Source: Desulfuromonadaceae bacterium
GTDB taxonomy: Bacteria; Desulfobacterota; Desulfuromonadia; Desulfuromonadales; Desulfuromonadaceae
DNA: 22,144 nucleotides
Reading direction: 5' to 3'
Assembly (NCBI GenBank): GCA_027065245.1
Contig: JAMOOS010000012.1
Span: forward strand, 1-22,144
Positions 6,379-14,665 of this stretch are shown here, one piece after another. The first letter of the stretch is position 1. Each line of letters begins with the position of its first letter. The notes beneath the pieces were generated by a model. It worked only from the letters and a program-made list of their open reading frames with translations. It was not told the origin of the DNA and made no database searches. Made by a program: the position numbers and the translations under genes.

Positions 6379-8079
6379 CTACTCACTTTGCCCCGCCACA
6401 CGTATCACCTCGTCGACGGTGGTTATCCCCTGGCGGGCGTATTCCAGGGCGCAATCACCCAGAGAAACAAATCCCTGCTGCTGCCGCGCCAGTTTGGCGA
6501 AACCGGCGCCGTCGTTGCGGCGCAGAGCATCCGCCAGAGGGATATCTATCTGCAGCAGTTCAAATACGCCAATGCGCCCCTGATAGCCGGTATTGTTGCA
6601 CTGGGTACAGCCAATACCGCGCTTGAACTGTGGCAGTGGCGCGTCATCGCCCAGATAGTTGTGCAGCCAGCTGATACTTTGAGCATCGAGGGGATCGTCG
6701 CTGATGCAGCTTGTGCATATCCGGCGCACCAGCCGCTGCGCCAGCACCGCCTGAAGAGAACTGGCGACAATATAGCCCTCAGCACCCATATCGAGCAGGC
6801 GCAATGCGGTACTGATGGAATCGTTAGTGTGCAGTGTCGACAGCACCAGATGACCGGTCATGGCGGCACGCAGGCCGATTTCGGCGGTTTCCTGATCGCG
6901 CATCTCCCCCACCATTACGATATCGGGGTCCTGACGCAGTGCATTGCGCAATACGGCGGCAAAGGTGAGGCCAACCTTTACGTTTACCTGCACCTGATTG
7001 ATGCGCGGCAAACGGTACTCCACCGGGTCCTCAACGGTGATAATCTTTTTTTCCGGGCTGTTAAGCTCGTTTAACGCCCCGTACAGGGTAGTGGTTTTGC
7101 CGCTGCCGGTAGGCCCGGTTACCAGCACAATGCCGTGGGGCTGATGAATAAAACGGCGAAACCGCTCCAGCAGCGCCGTTGGCATACCGATGGCATCGAG
7201 TTTAAGCAAGCCGCCAGACTGATCGAGCAGGCGCATAACCACCGACTCGCCGTACTGCAGTGGCATGGTGGACAGACGCACATCGATACTCTTGTTTTTT
7301 ACCCGGATATTGAAGCGTCCGTCCTGAGGCAGGCGCCGCTCCGAAATATCCAGCCCGCTCATCAGCTTCAGGCGTGAAACCACGGCACTGGCGATCCGTT
7401 TTTCCTTCATCACCTGTTCATGCAGCACACCATCTATCCGCTGGCGGATACGCAACACCGCTTCGTCAGGTTCGATATGAATATCCGATGCCCCCACCTG
7501 CACCGCGTCTTCAAACAGAGTCTGCAACAGGCGGACCACCGGAGCATCTTCCAATTGGGCATCGGGCAGCAAATCGGCCAGATTGACATCTGTTTCCGCC
7601 AGTTCGGCGCCCAGCTCTTCGGCAATATTTTCGATCTCGTCGGTACGGCGATAAACATTGTCCAGCGCCGCCAGCAGATCTGACTCGCGCACCACCGCCG
7701 GAACGATTGGTTCGTTCAGCAGCGCTTCCAGCTTATCCTGAGCAAAGATATCGGTGGGATCGGCCATGCCGATGAGCAGTCCCGCCGGCTCGCGGGTAAG
7801 GGCCACCACACGAAAACGGCGCGACAACGTTTCGGGAATGCGCTTAACCAGTTGTGGATCAAACTTGAAATGGCGCAAATCCACAAAAGGCACTCCCAGC
7901 TGCTTAGACAAAAATTCCAGCAGGCGATCCTCGGTTATATATCCAAGGGAAATCAGCGTATGTCCCAGCTTACCGCCACTGCTCTTCTGGGTTTTGAGAG
8001 CCTGCATCAACTGCTCTTCGGTGATTACCCCTTCAGAAACCAGCAGATCGCCTATGCGGATTTTTTTTCGTATTGCCAT
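6379..8079 (-). CDS. mshE: MSHA pilus assembly ATPase MshE
   Basis: 566 residues, GspE/PilB-family hexameric ATPase that powers MSHA pilus extension at the cytoplasmic face. The N-terminus holds two tandem 24-residue MshEN motifs (residues 8-31, RIGDLLVSEGVI...KTQ, and 37-60, KLGHTLISLGYI...SKQ) separated by 5 residues, the c-di-GMP-binding arrangement described for MshE. The ATPase core has an Asp box (ITVEDPVEY, 347-355), Walker A GPTGSGKT (322-329), Walker B DIVMVGEMRD (386-395) and His box LSTLHTND (413-420). The zinc-binding tetracysteine C455/C458 and C491/C494 is complete. It lies between mshN and mshG as in other msh loci. Activity is therefore probably set by cellular c-di-GMP. Confidence 0.95.
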   Translation of the reverse strand: MAIRKKIRIGDLLVSEGVITEEQLMQALKTQKSSGGKLGHTLISLGYITEDRLLEFLSKQLGVPFVDLRHFKFDPQLVKRIPETLSRRFRVVALTREPAGLLIGMADPTDIFAQDKLEALLNEPIVPAVVRESDLLAALDNVYRRTDEIENIAEELGAELAETDVNLADLLPDAQLEDAPVVRLLQTLFEDAVQVGASDIHIEPDEAVLRIRQRIDGVLHEQVMKEKRIASAVVSRLKLMSGLDISERRLPQDGRFNIRVKNKSIDVRLSTMPLQYGESVVMRLLDQSGGLLKLDAIGMPTALLERFRRFIHQPHGIVLVTGPTGSGKTTTLYGALNELNSPEKKIITVEDPVEYRLPRINQVQVNVKVGLTFAAVLRNALRQDPDIVMVGEMRDQETAEIGLRAAMTGHLVLSTLHTNDSISTALRLLDMGAEGYIVASSLQAVLAQRLVRRICTSCISDDPLDAQSISWLHNYLGDDAPLPQFKRGIGCTQCNNTGYQGRIGVFELLQIDIPLADALRRNDGAGFAKLARQQQGFVSLGDCALEYARQGITTVDEVIRVAGQSE

Positions 8080-8092
8080 AATTTATCGCCTC

Positions 8093-9244
8093 TTATTTTT
8101 TGTGCAGATGGAGCAATTGCCGGGTGGCAAACTGTTTCAGCCGCTGATCGGCAAGACCACAGGCCAGGGCGCGCCGGTAGTAATCGGCGGCATCAGCGCG
8201 CCGCCGCAGGTGTTCGGCACAAATCGCCCGTCCCACCCACCAGCGACCATTGCCGGGATCAGCGCTGGTTAAATCGGCATAAGTAGCGGCGGCGGCACGG
8301 TAGTCGCCGCTCCGCTGCTGCAGGGTAGCCAGCAGGGCGTAGTAATCACGCGCGCCGGTTTTAGGCGGCGGTTCCAGAGTGCCCAGCAGTTGTAACGCCT
8401 CGTGCGGCTGGCCGCGTTCCAGCAACAGGCGGGCGCGCAGGGTAACAAGCGGCACGTGGTGCGGATGACGCGCCAGCGCCCGGCGGCTACAATCGAGGGC
8501 GGCACCACTCTGGCGCAGATGCAGATAAGTCAGCACCAGCTGGTACCAGTCGTCGACATTATCCTGTTTGCGCAGCACCTGTTCCAGCAACGTGGCAGCA
8601 GCGCGGTAATTGTGTTCTTGCAGTTTCATGTAGGCGCGGGTACGCAGGCGTTGGGCACGCTGCTGTGGCGCCAACTTGCTGGACAGCACCACCGCTGCGG
8701 GCGCTTTTTTCCGCGTGGCGGCAGGAGCAGCAACACGAACCGGCACCGGTGCTGGAGCTGGTGCGGATACCGGCAGGGCTGATACCGCTGCGACAGTCCG
8801 CTTTTGCCGCTTTTGCCGCTTTTGCCGCTCTTGCCGCGTCGGCGCTTTTGCAGCCGGTGCCGCGGGCGCACCAGCAGTAGCTGTTGTACCCGGTCGGTTC
8901 ACGGCAACTGCGGCTGAAGCACCATCGTCGGTAACATTGGAAACAGCATGGGGAGCCATTGCCACGGCAGCTTGCGTACTGGCAGGTGCGCTCACCACCA
9001 CCGGCATTTTTGCCACGGCGTGGCGCTGCGCCATGACTGGCGGCTGTGGCTGCTTGCGCTGCCACCACATCCAGCCGAGGGATGCGGCAACCACCGCCAC
9101 GGCAATAACCACCAGCATCAACGGCAACATGCGCCTGGATGGCGCGGCGGCGCTGGCGGTAACGGTAATCTTGCCGCCATCCGGCTGTTGCTGCTGCTGG
9201 CGGCGCTTTTCCAAATCCTGCAGCATCTGGTTGATCAGGCTCAT
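8093..9244 (-). CDS. mshN: MSHA biogenesis TPR protein MshN
   Basis: 383 residues. A Gln-rich cytoplasmic N-terminus (MSLINQMLQDLEKRR plus a QQQQQ run) precedes one membrane helix (about residues 40-61, PLMLVVIAVAVVAASLGWMWW), then a long Ala/Pro/Lys-rich linker and a C-terminal tetratricopeptide region (about 200-380; e.g. YMKLQEHNYRAAATLLEQVL). This bitopic topology with periplasmic TPRs is typical of MshN, an accessory factor of unclear biochemical role. SD GGGGAG is 7 nt before the ATG and only 3 nt separate it from mshM. The linker contains an in-frame 9-bp tandem repeat (8801-8836). Confidence 0.88.
   Translation of the reverse strand: MSLINQMLQDLEKRRQQQQQPDGGKITVTASAAAPSRRMLPLMLVVIAVAVVAASLGWMWWQRKQPQPPVMAQRHAVAKMPVVVSAPASTQAAVAMAPHAVSNVTDDGASAAVAVNRPGTTATAGAPAAPAAKAPTRQERQKRQKRQKRTVAAVSALPVSAPAPAPVPVRVAAPAATRKKAPAAVVLSSKLAPQQRAQRLRTRAYMKLQEHNYRAAATLLEQVLRKQDNVDDWYQLVLTYLHLRQSGAALDCSRRALARHPHHVPLVTLRARLLLERGQPHEALQLLGTLEPPPKTGARDYYALLATLQQRSGDYRAAAATYADLTSADPGNGRWWVGRAICAEHLRRRADAADYYRRALACGLADQRLKQFATRQLLHLHKK
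8801..8836. repeat. 9-bp tandem repeat inside mshN
   Basis: Four consecutive 9-bp units (CTTTTGCCG on the plus strand; the fourth has one mismatch) encode the repeated Arg-Gln-Lys stretch of the MshN linker. Because the unit is a multiple of three, copy-number change would alter linker length without breaking the frame. Confidence 0.85.
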
Positions 9245-9247
9245 CTA

Positions 9248-10147
9248 TTATCTCCCCAGATATTGCGCAGCATATATTCCCAGACAAAAGGAAACCGCTA
9301 GAAACACAGCCAGCGCCAGCCGCCAGTGTGTGCTCATGCACAACCCTTCGGTATCGGCAATGGCGGCAGCCACACAGCGCCCGTTGACATTGTAACGGCC
9401 CTTGCCGTAAGCACAAAGCAGCGCCTTGTGCGCCAGGATATTGATCAGGCGCGGCACTCCGCCACTGGCACGAAACAGCCGTTTCCGTGCCGCTCTGCTG
9501 AACAGCGGCGCGCCGTGGTAGCCGGCCATGGCCAGTCGATGGCGCAGATAGCCGCAGAAGCCGTCATAATCAAGGGGACGCAAACGGTAAGCAAAACTGA
9601 TACGCTGGCGCAACTGACGCAACTCATTGCGTGCCAACTGGCTATCCATCTCCGGCTGGCCAAACAGGATAATCTGCACCAGCTTGCGTTTTTCCGTCTC
9701 CACATTGGTGAGCAGGCGCAATGCCTCCAGTGTCTCATGCGGCATCGATTGCGCCTCATCCACACACACTACCACCCGGCGCCCGGAGGCGGAAAGTTTG
9801 ATCAGGCGCACGTTAAGCTGATCGAGCAACGCCGCCACCGAATTGCTCTGCTGCGTCGCTACCCCCAGATCGCTGGCAACGGCGTGATACAACTGCTGCG
9901 GCTCCATGAGTGGATTGGGCAGATAGACACTGACATAATCGTCGGGCAGATCGTTGAGCAGCTTGCGGCACAGCATGGTTTTGCCGGTGCCGACCTCGCC
10001 GGTGATTTTGATGATCCCTTCGCCGTTATCCAGCGCCACCAGTATTACGTTCATCGCCTCTTGACACACGGTATTATTGTAAAAATAATCGGTGTCGGGC
10101 GTAAGGGCAAAAGGTCGTTCATTAAAATGGAAATGGTCAAGATACAT
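9248..10147 (-). CDS. mshM: MSHA biogenesis AAA ATPase MshM
   Basis: 299 residues, ExeA/GspA-type AAA+ ATPase. MYLDHFHFNERPFALTPDT is the standard family start. Walker A is GEVGTGKT (about residues 50-57) and Walker B VVVCVDEAQ with D130-E131; sensor-like LILFGQPE and the GGVPRLINILAHKALL region follow. A C-terminal hydrophobic helix (LALAVFLAVSFCLGIYAA) suggests membrane anchoring, as in ExeA, where the ATPase helps place the secretin through peptidoglycan. It lies 7 nt after mshL, consistent with a job in secretin assembly; that role is inferred from the family. Confidence 0.92.
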   Translation of the reverse strand: MYLDHFHFNERPFALTPDTDYFYNNTVCQEAMNVILVALDNGEGIIKITGEVGTGKTMLCRKLLNDLPDDYVSVYLPNPLMEPQQLYHAVASDLGVATQQSNSVAALLDQLNVRLIKLSASGRRVVVCVDEAQSMPHETLEALRLLTNVETEKRKLVQIILFGQPEMDSQLARNELRQLRQRISFAYRLRPLDYDGFCGYLRHRLAMAGYHGAPLFSRAARKRLFRASGGVPRLINILAHKALLCAYGKGRYNVNGRCVAAAIADTEGLCMSTHWRLALAVFLAVSFCLGIYAAQYLGR

Positions 10148-10154
10148 ATACGCA

Positions 10155-11885
10155 CTACCTCAAAGCGTCAATGCGCGAGCGCGACTGCTCCATATCGTCA
10201 TACCAATCCTGATTGGACAAAATCACCTGCGGCTTGAGCAGAATAATCAGCTCGCTCTTGCGCACCTTGTTCTGCCGATGCTTGAACAGTGCCCCGACAC
10301 CGGGTATACTGCCGAGCCCCGGCACCGCGGCGGTCTCGTTGCTGCCAACGTTTTTCATCAGGCCACCGATAACGATCACCTGGCCGCTATGAGCGCGCAC
10401 GATGGTATCCGATTCGCGCACTGTACTGTAAGCCAGCGGCAACGACTGATCCTGACCGCTGACGGTAATAACCTTGGTCTGGTCGGTAACATCGCTGACA
10501 ATGGGATGAATATGCAGGGTAACATCGCCGTTGGCGCTGATCTGCGGCGTTACATCGAGGGCAATACCAGAAAAGAACGGCGTAAGGGTGATATCCGGCG
10601 TAGTAGTAGTGGTGGTGCCGGTAACGGTATCGCTGGAGATATCGGTAACAAAAAACTCGTCGGAACCAACTTTGATAATCGCCTTCTGGTTGTTGAGGGT
10701 GGAAACGCGCGGGCTGGAAAGTACCTGCACATCGCCCTGGGATTTTACCGCCTCGATAAAGGCCTGGAAATCATCGACCTCCAGAGCGGCGGAAAATACC
10801 CCGCCAAAGGCGGACGTTACCAGACCGTTCATGGTAAGGGGATTAGTGGGATCGAGGTTGCCGAGGTTGCCGGTGATGGGGCTGGTACCGTCGGTAAATA
10901 CCGTGCCGCCACCAATCTGGCCGATACGGGCGATATTGGTACCGTTGTGAACCAGCGCGCCCCAGTTTATGCCGGCCTGAAAACCATCGTTGAGCTGCAC
11001 TTCAATGATTTTCGCCTCCAGAATCACCTGGCGTTGCAACGCCCCTTCGGTCTGGCGCAGATAATCGGCCACGGTTTCCAGCTCGTCCGGCATCGCCTTT
11101 ACCAGCACGATGCCCGCCTGAGGCTGGACAATAACCTGACGACCGCCGTCGGTACCCACCAGCGCTTCCAACGTAGCCTGAAAATCGCTCCAGAAATCGC
11201 TCCGCGATGAGGTTTCCACCCGGCTGCTGGAGGCATTATCACTATTGGACGAGCTGCTGCCATCACTGGTAGAGCTGTCGTTACCATCAGACGAATCACT
11301 ATTGTTATCGTCGTTGTTGTCGCTATCGGTAATCTGGCCGGAGCTCACCTTGGTCGTCGACAAGCCACTGCGTTTGAGGGTAAGGTAATCAACCTGAAAA
11401 ATACGCGTCTGCAGCTTGTTGGGTAGAATATGGTAGCCGCCGGCAATACTGCTGTAATGGTAGCCGTACACCTGTTTTACAATATCCAGCACTTCGGGCA
11501 GAGTAACGTCTTTAAGGTGCAAAGAGATCCGCCCCTGCACATCCGGCGCCACCACCATATTGATAGAGGTGGCATCCACCAGACTGGCAAAGAATTCGGG
11601 CGCCGGCAGGTTGTCGGCATCCACATCAAAACGCAACTGGTTGTCGCTATCGCCTTCGGGGATAAGTGGCGGCAGCAACGCCTGCTGTACCGTATCCGGC
11701 ACCGCGACATCGTCGCTGGCGGCAGTAGAATGATCGGCGGCAGATGACTGGCGCATGGAATCACTCAGCATCTTCGAAGCGGTGCGAGTGGGAGTGATAA
11801 AGGAATCACAACCAGCCAGACTCGTCACCAGCAGAATTACCAGCCCATATATCACTGCCAGTTTTTTTTGTCGCATCACCACCAT
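10155..11885 (-). CDS. mshL: MSHA secretin MshL (outer-membrane lipoprotein pore)
   Basis: 576 residues from ATG 11885, where GGAG lies 7 nt upstream and the ATG shares its A with the mshK stop; TTG 11888 and ATG 11876 are alternatives. A lipoprotein signal ends in lipobox L23-A24-G25-C26. An STN-like domain (DVDADNLPAPEFFASLVDATSINMVV... on to HLKDVTLPEVLDIVKQVYG) precedes a very Ser/Asn/Asp-rich linker (about 11215-11335), then the secretin domain with ILEAKIIEVQLN, SSPRVSTLNNQKA, and the closing VPGLGSIPGVGALFKH and SELIILLKPQVI signature. It forms the pore through which the MSHA fibre leaves the cell. Confidence 0.95.
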   Translation of the reverse strand: MVVMRQKKLAVIYGLVILLVTSLAGCDSFITPTRTASKMLSDSMRQSSAADHSTAASDDVAVPDTVQQALLPPLIPEGDSDNQLRFDVDADNLPAPEFFASLVDATSINMVVAPDVQGRISLHLKDVTLPEVLDIVKQVYGYHYSSIAGGYHILPNKLQTRIFQVDYLTLKRSGLSTTKVSSGQITDSDNNDDNNSDSSDGNDSSTSDGSSSSNSDNASSSRVETSSRSDFWSDFQATLEALVGTDGGRQVIVQPQAGIVLVKAMPDELETVADYLRQTEGALQRQVILEAKIIEVQLNDGFQAGINWGALVHNGTNIARIGQIGGGTVFTDGTSPITGNLGNLDPTNPLTMNGLVTSAFGGVFSAALEVDDFQAFIEAVKSQGDVQVLSSPRVSTLNNQKAIIKVGSDEFFVTDISSDTVTGTTTTTTPDITLTPFFSGIALDVTPQISANGDVTLHIHPIVSDVTDQTKVITVSGQDQSLPLAYSTVRESDTIVRAHSGQVIVIGGLMKNVGSNETAAVPGLGSIPGVGALFKHRQNKVRKSELIILLKPQVILSNQDWYDDMEQSRSRIDALR

Positions 11886-12268
11886 CAATCAACTCCATCC
11901 GTATCTGTATTTGAGTGGGTAACCACATTGGTGCGCAGGCGCAACTGGCGTTGTTCACCGTCAGCTTCGAGCTGCACCCGAGCGGCATCAATCTGTTTAA
12001 TCCGGTAACCGTTTACCGTATCGCCCACCTTGAAGCGCGTACCATTTATTACCGCCACCCGGCGCTGCTCCGCTACCAGCGTGGCCTGCAACTGCAACGG
12101 CTGCGCCGCCTTTGCCGCCGCCGCTACCGTCGGCACTATGTGTACCTGCGGCCGCAACGGATCGTAGATACGCGCCCGGCATGGCGCCACGGTGGCGGCA
12201 ACCACCAGCGCGGCAGCGGCAACCAGCGCTATTTTGCTACCGTTGCTACCAGAGTCTGTGTCAACCAC
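11885..12268 (-). CDS. mshK: MSHA biogenesis protein MshK
   Basis: 127 residues, GTG start at 12268 overlapping the mshJ stop by 8 nt, with AAAGGT 8 nt upstream. One N-terminal membrane segment (ALVAAAALVVAATVAPC) leads to a periplasmic domain with the MshK/PilP-like pattern LQATLVAEQRRVAVINGTRFKVGDTVNGYRIKQID. Such proteins bridge the inner-membrane PilN/PilO-like complex to the secretin, here encoded directly downstream. The region between is Ala-rich. Identification rests on position plus the VINGxxxxxGDxVNGY core. Confidence 0.82.
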   Translation of the reverse strand: MVDTDSGSNGSKIALVAAAALVVAATVAPCRARIYDPLRPQVHIVPTVAAAAKAAQPLQLQATLVAEQRRVAVINGTRFKVGDTVNGYRIKQIDAARVQLEADGEQRQLRLRTNVVTHSNTDTDGVD

Positions 12269-12995
12269 CGATAAGACCTTTCTGAAAGCTCAGGGTGTAA
12301 AGGCGCAGTTTGACCTGCGCCACAGGATAGCTATCTTTTACCTCCAGGGTAATCTTGTCCCAAAACAAACGGCGTGGCAACGCCTGCAACTGGCGTATGT
12401 AAGTAAGTATATCGGCATAACTGCCGCTAAACTCAAGCTCCAACGGATGGCGATACAACATGGGCACAGTGTCGGCAGCAGAAGCGGCGGTGACCACGGC
12501 GGCAGTCTCGCCCGTTCCGGCCGTCGGCACCGCCGTGGCGGCACCGTTTTCCCCATTGGCATCTCTGGCACCAACAAGAACCTCGCCGGGCAGATTCTGC
12601 ACTGCCAGCAGGGTAAGACCGCTACGTTTTTCCAGCAACGAGCGCAGCAACTGCGCCATGGCGCGCGGTGGCACCAGCGCCTTGACATTCTGCTCCAGTT
12701 CGCGGTCGAATGTGCTGATATGCTTGCGCACCGTGGCAATATCGCGCCGGGTGCGCTCGTTAACATCGTGACCGAGCACCTCGCTCAGTTCCGCTATCTG
12801 ACTCTGCAACTGGTCGTTTTGTCGCTCAAGCGACTGACAGCTCTGACGCAGTTGTCGCTGCTCCTTGCGCGCTGGCAGATAACCGAGCTGGATAAACAGG
12901 TAGACCGGCACCAGCAACACGGTGGCCAGAACCAGCACCCGTTCGCGCCGACTCAGGGCGATAAACCACTGCTCTATTTTGGCGATATTTTTCAT
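12261..12995 (-). CDS. mshJ: MSHA biogenesis protein MshJ (PilO/GspM-like)
   Basis: 244 residues. A short cytoplasmic N-terminus with the family signature ALSRRERVLVLATVLLVPVYLF (membrane helix about 19-38) is followed by a coiled-coil rich in Gln/Glu/Arg (about 45-110) and a ferredoxin-like periplasmic domain ending in YRHPLELEFSGSYADIL and LFWDKITLEV. An Ala/Gly/Thr-rich low-complexity insert (about residues 142-175) separates coil and C-terminal domain. The start overlaps the upstream stop as ATGA. It pairs with the PilN-like protein in the alignment complex. Confidence 0.87.
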   Translation of the reverse strand: MKNIAKIEQWFIALSRRERVLVLATVLLVPVYLFIQLGYLPARKEQRQLRQSCQSLERQNDQLQSQIAELSEVLGHDVNERTRRDIATVRKHISTFDRELEQNVKALVPPRAMAQLLRSLLEKRSGLTLLAVQNLPGEVLVGARDANGENGAATAVPTAGTGETAAVVTAASAADTVPMLYRHPLELEFSGSYADILTYIRQLQALPRRLFWDKITLEVKDSYPVAQVKLRLYTLSFQKGLIGG

Positions 12996-13588
12996 TGCCC
13001 CCCCTTGTCCAGCCGGGTAGCCAGAACAAAGCTGTACAGACCGTCGTCCCGCATCTTTACCTGCAACTGGTTAAAATGATACTGACGAAATACCACCATG
13101 TCGTTTAACGCCGCCACAAACACCGGCACCCGCTCGGCGTCAGCTGCCACACCGGCGAGACGCAAATGGGCACCGCCATCTTCAACGGTAATGGTGGTCA
13201 GCCACAGGCGATCAAAGGGACGGCTGGCCAGGCCTTCCAGCACATCCGGCAGGGAACTCTCTCGCGCCATAGCCTGCTGCAGCGCCTGACGCAACGGCTG
13301 GCGGGCGCGCAACTGCTGTTGCAGCAACTTCAACTGCTGCTGTAACGACAAATCGGGCCTCTGCGCCGCCACCTTCTGCTGCAAAACGTCCAGCGCCTGA
13401 CTGTTCTGTTCCTGCAACTGACTGGCCCGCTGCTGCTGCTGTCGCAACCGGGACAACTGGCGCTGCTGATACCAGTACACTCCAGCCATAAGCGCCGATT
13501 CCAGCACCAGTGTCAACACCAGCAGGGCAAACCACGGCACCTGCCGCTTGGGCTTGAACTGGTCGTGATAGAGATTTATCTGCTGCAT
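12992..13588 (-). CDS. PilN-like MSHA biogenesis protein (MshI2)
   Basis: 198 residues from ATG 13588; this start is chosen over ATG 13600 because MQQINLYHDQFKPK is the usual PilN/MshI2 N-terminus, GGAG lies 7 nt upstream, and it follows the mshI stop by 2 nt. The inner-membrane helix (VPWFALLVLTLVLESALMAGVYW) is followed by a strongly Gln-rich coiled coil (about 40-110) and a small alpha/beta domain with FDRLWLTTITVEDGGAHLRLAG, characteristic of PilN. It should bind the PilM-like MshI through its cytoplasmic tail (INLY motif) and MshJ in the periplasm. Many annotations call it MshI2. Confidence 0.85.
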   Translation of the reverse strand: MQQINLYHDQFKPKRQVPWFALLVLTLVLESALMAGVYWYQQRQLSRLRQQQQRASQLQEQNSQALDVLQQKVAAQRPDLSLQQQLKLLQQQLRARQPLRQALQQAMARESSLPDVLEGLASRPFDRLWLTTITVEDGGAHLRLAGVAADAERVPVFVAALNDMVVFRQYHFNQLQVKMRDDGLYSFVLATRLDKGGQ

Positions 13589-13590
13589 GG

Positions 13591-14550
13591 TCAACTCCAT
13601 TCACGCCGCATGGCGGCGCCAATCGCCGCCAGACAGCGCGCGCGCCGGGCGTTGTCATCTTCCAGTACAGCATCGTCCAGATAGGCATTGAGTTCAAAGG
13701 CACTGACCGGCGGTGCCAGGTAGGAATCGAGGTAGTCGAGCAATCCGTCCACCGGCCTGACCAGAGGTGCAACATATACCTTGGCTACAGGCTGCCGCGC
13801 CACGCCGCTCTCGTAATAATCGAGGGAACGCTGAATTTCCAGCACAATAGCGTCGAGAATCTCTTGTTGGGCAGAGGTAATTTCTACCCCCTCCACGTAG
13901 CCTTCCTCTCCGGCACTGACCAGTTTTTCCACCCCCAGATTGATGCGCCGCGCCATACACAGATCTCCATCGCGTACGATGGTGATCAAGCCGCTGTCCT
14001 CCCACAGAGTCAGCAGGGCCACACCACGCTGTTGCTCATCGGTGCACATCAACACGTTGCGCAGTACCAGTTCGGGGATGTCGATGGCTTTCAGGTCAAG
14101 ACCGGCCTCCGTCACCGCGTCAACAACATAGCGTACCTTCTCTTGCGCCGCCGCCACGGTAAACGCCATATTGCCGGAACTGGCTGCAGGGGCGGGCAAC
14201 ATCTCTATTACCGCCTCCTCGGCGGGAAAATCGAGCAGATCTTTTATCTGCCAGCGCACGGCATCCACCTGTTCCTCTTCAGGTACAGCGGGCACCTCCA
14301 CTTGCACCAGGGAGTAGGTACCACGCGCCATCACCGCCACACAGGCACAGCCCTGCAAGCCGAAGCGCTGTACCATACGGGCCAATTCCGCGCCATGCCC
14401 GCCAGCAGCGCAGTCGACACTGGTCGCCTGGCGCAACTGCAGCGCAGTACCGTCACCGCCTTCAATGTGGGCCAGCGCAACGCCGTCAGAAAAAAAGGTT
14501 ACCCCAACCACACCACCACAACGTCGTTTTCTTTTACCGAACCACTTCAG
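13591..14550 (-). CDS. mshI: MSHA biogenesis protein MshI (PilM-like), probable CTG start
   Basis: 319 residues from CTG 14550, or 306 from the conventional GTG 14511. It is an actin-like PilM/GspL-type cytoplasmic protein and the first gene of the msh cluster. Recognisable parts are VVGVTFFSDGVALAHIEG (phosphate-1-like strand), EEEQVDAVRWQIKDLLDFPAEEAVIEML (typical of MshI/PilM), and LEIQRSLDYYESG. Upstream of GTG 14511 there is no SD, whereas AGGAGG (14561-14556) stands 5 nt before an in-frame CTG; the 13 added residues (LKWFGKRKRRCGG) resemble the basic N-terminus of PilM-type proteins. An in-frame TAG lies just upstream of the SD, so no other start is available. Its stop is 2 nt from the next gene. 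Confidence 0.85.
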   Translation of the reverse strand: MKWFGKRKRRCGGVVGVTFFSDGVALAHIEGGDGTALQLRQATSVDCAAGGHGAELARMVQRFGLQGCACVAVMARGTYSLVQVEVPAVPEEEQVDAVRWQIKDLLDFPAEEAVIEMLPAPAASSGNMAFTVAAAQEKVRYVVDAVTEAGLDLKAIDIPELVLRNVLMCTDEQQRGVALLTLWEDSGLITIVRDGDLCMARRINLGVEKLVSAGEEGYVEGVEITSAQQEILDAIVLEIQRSLDYYESGVARQPVAKVYVAPLVRPVDGLLDYLDSYLAPPVSAFELNAYLDDAVLEDDNARRARCLAAIGAAMRREWS

Positions 14551-14561
14551 CTGCGCCTCCT
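14548..14561 (-). promoter_or_regulatory. Strong SD positioned for a CTG start of mshI
   Basis: AGGAGG at 14561-14556, a 5-nt spacer, then CTG at 14550-14548 in frame with mshI. The 115-nt gap from the rep-like stop to this CTG shows no convincing promoter or terminator otherwise. Confidence 0.6.
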
Positions 14562-14665
14562 GTATCTATTTGCCTCGCCGATCCGGACAAGACAACCGGA
14601 ACACTACACTAATTAACACTCGACCTTCCATTCAAACAGAGTATCACCATAATTTCAATAATAAT

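Larger units (their letters stand above)
1128..14550 (-). other. MSHA pilus gene cluster, probable operon
   Basis: Fifteen same-strand genes run from mshI to mshP with overlaps or gaps under 40 nt, except 77 nt (hairpin) before mshC and 133 nt (candidate promoter) before mshA. Order follows the Vibrio/Shewanella msh locus, but mshF, mshH and an intact mshQ are missing and an extra pilin paralogue is present. Likely at least two transcription units: biogenesis genes and pilin genes. Confidence 0.85.

Noticed and set aside
8676..9395. Long plus-strand ORF (239 codons) antisense to mshN and mshM
   Set aside because: Composition is Ala/Thr/Arg/Cys-rich, as expected for the shadow of an Ala/Gln-rich gene; no start signals.
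8559..9416. 285-codon minus-strand ORF in another frame of mshN
   Set aside because: Cys/Arg/Gly-rich shadow frame overlapping two recognised genes.
10092..11210. 372-codon plus-strand ORF antisense to mshL
   Set aside because: Shadow of the secretin gene, without SD or recognisable domains.
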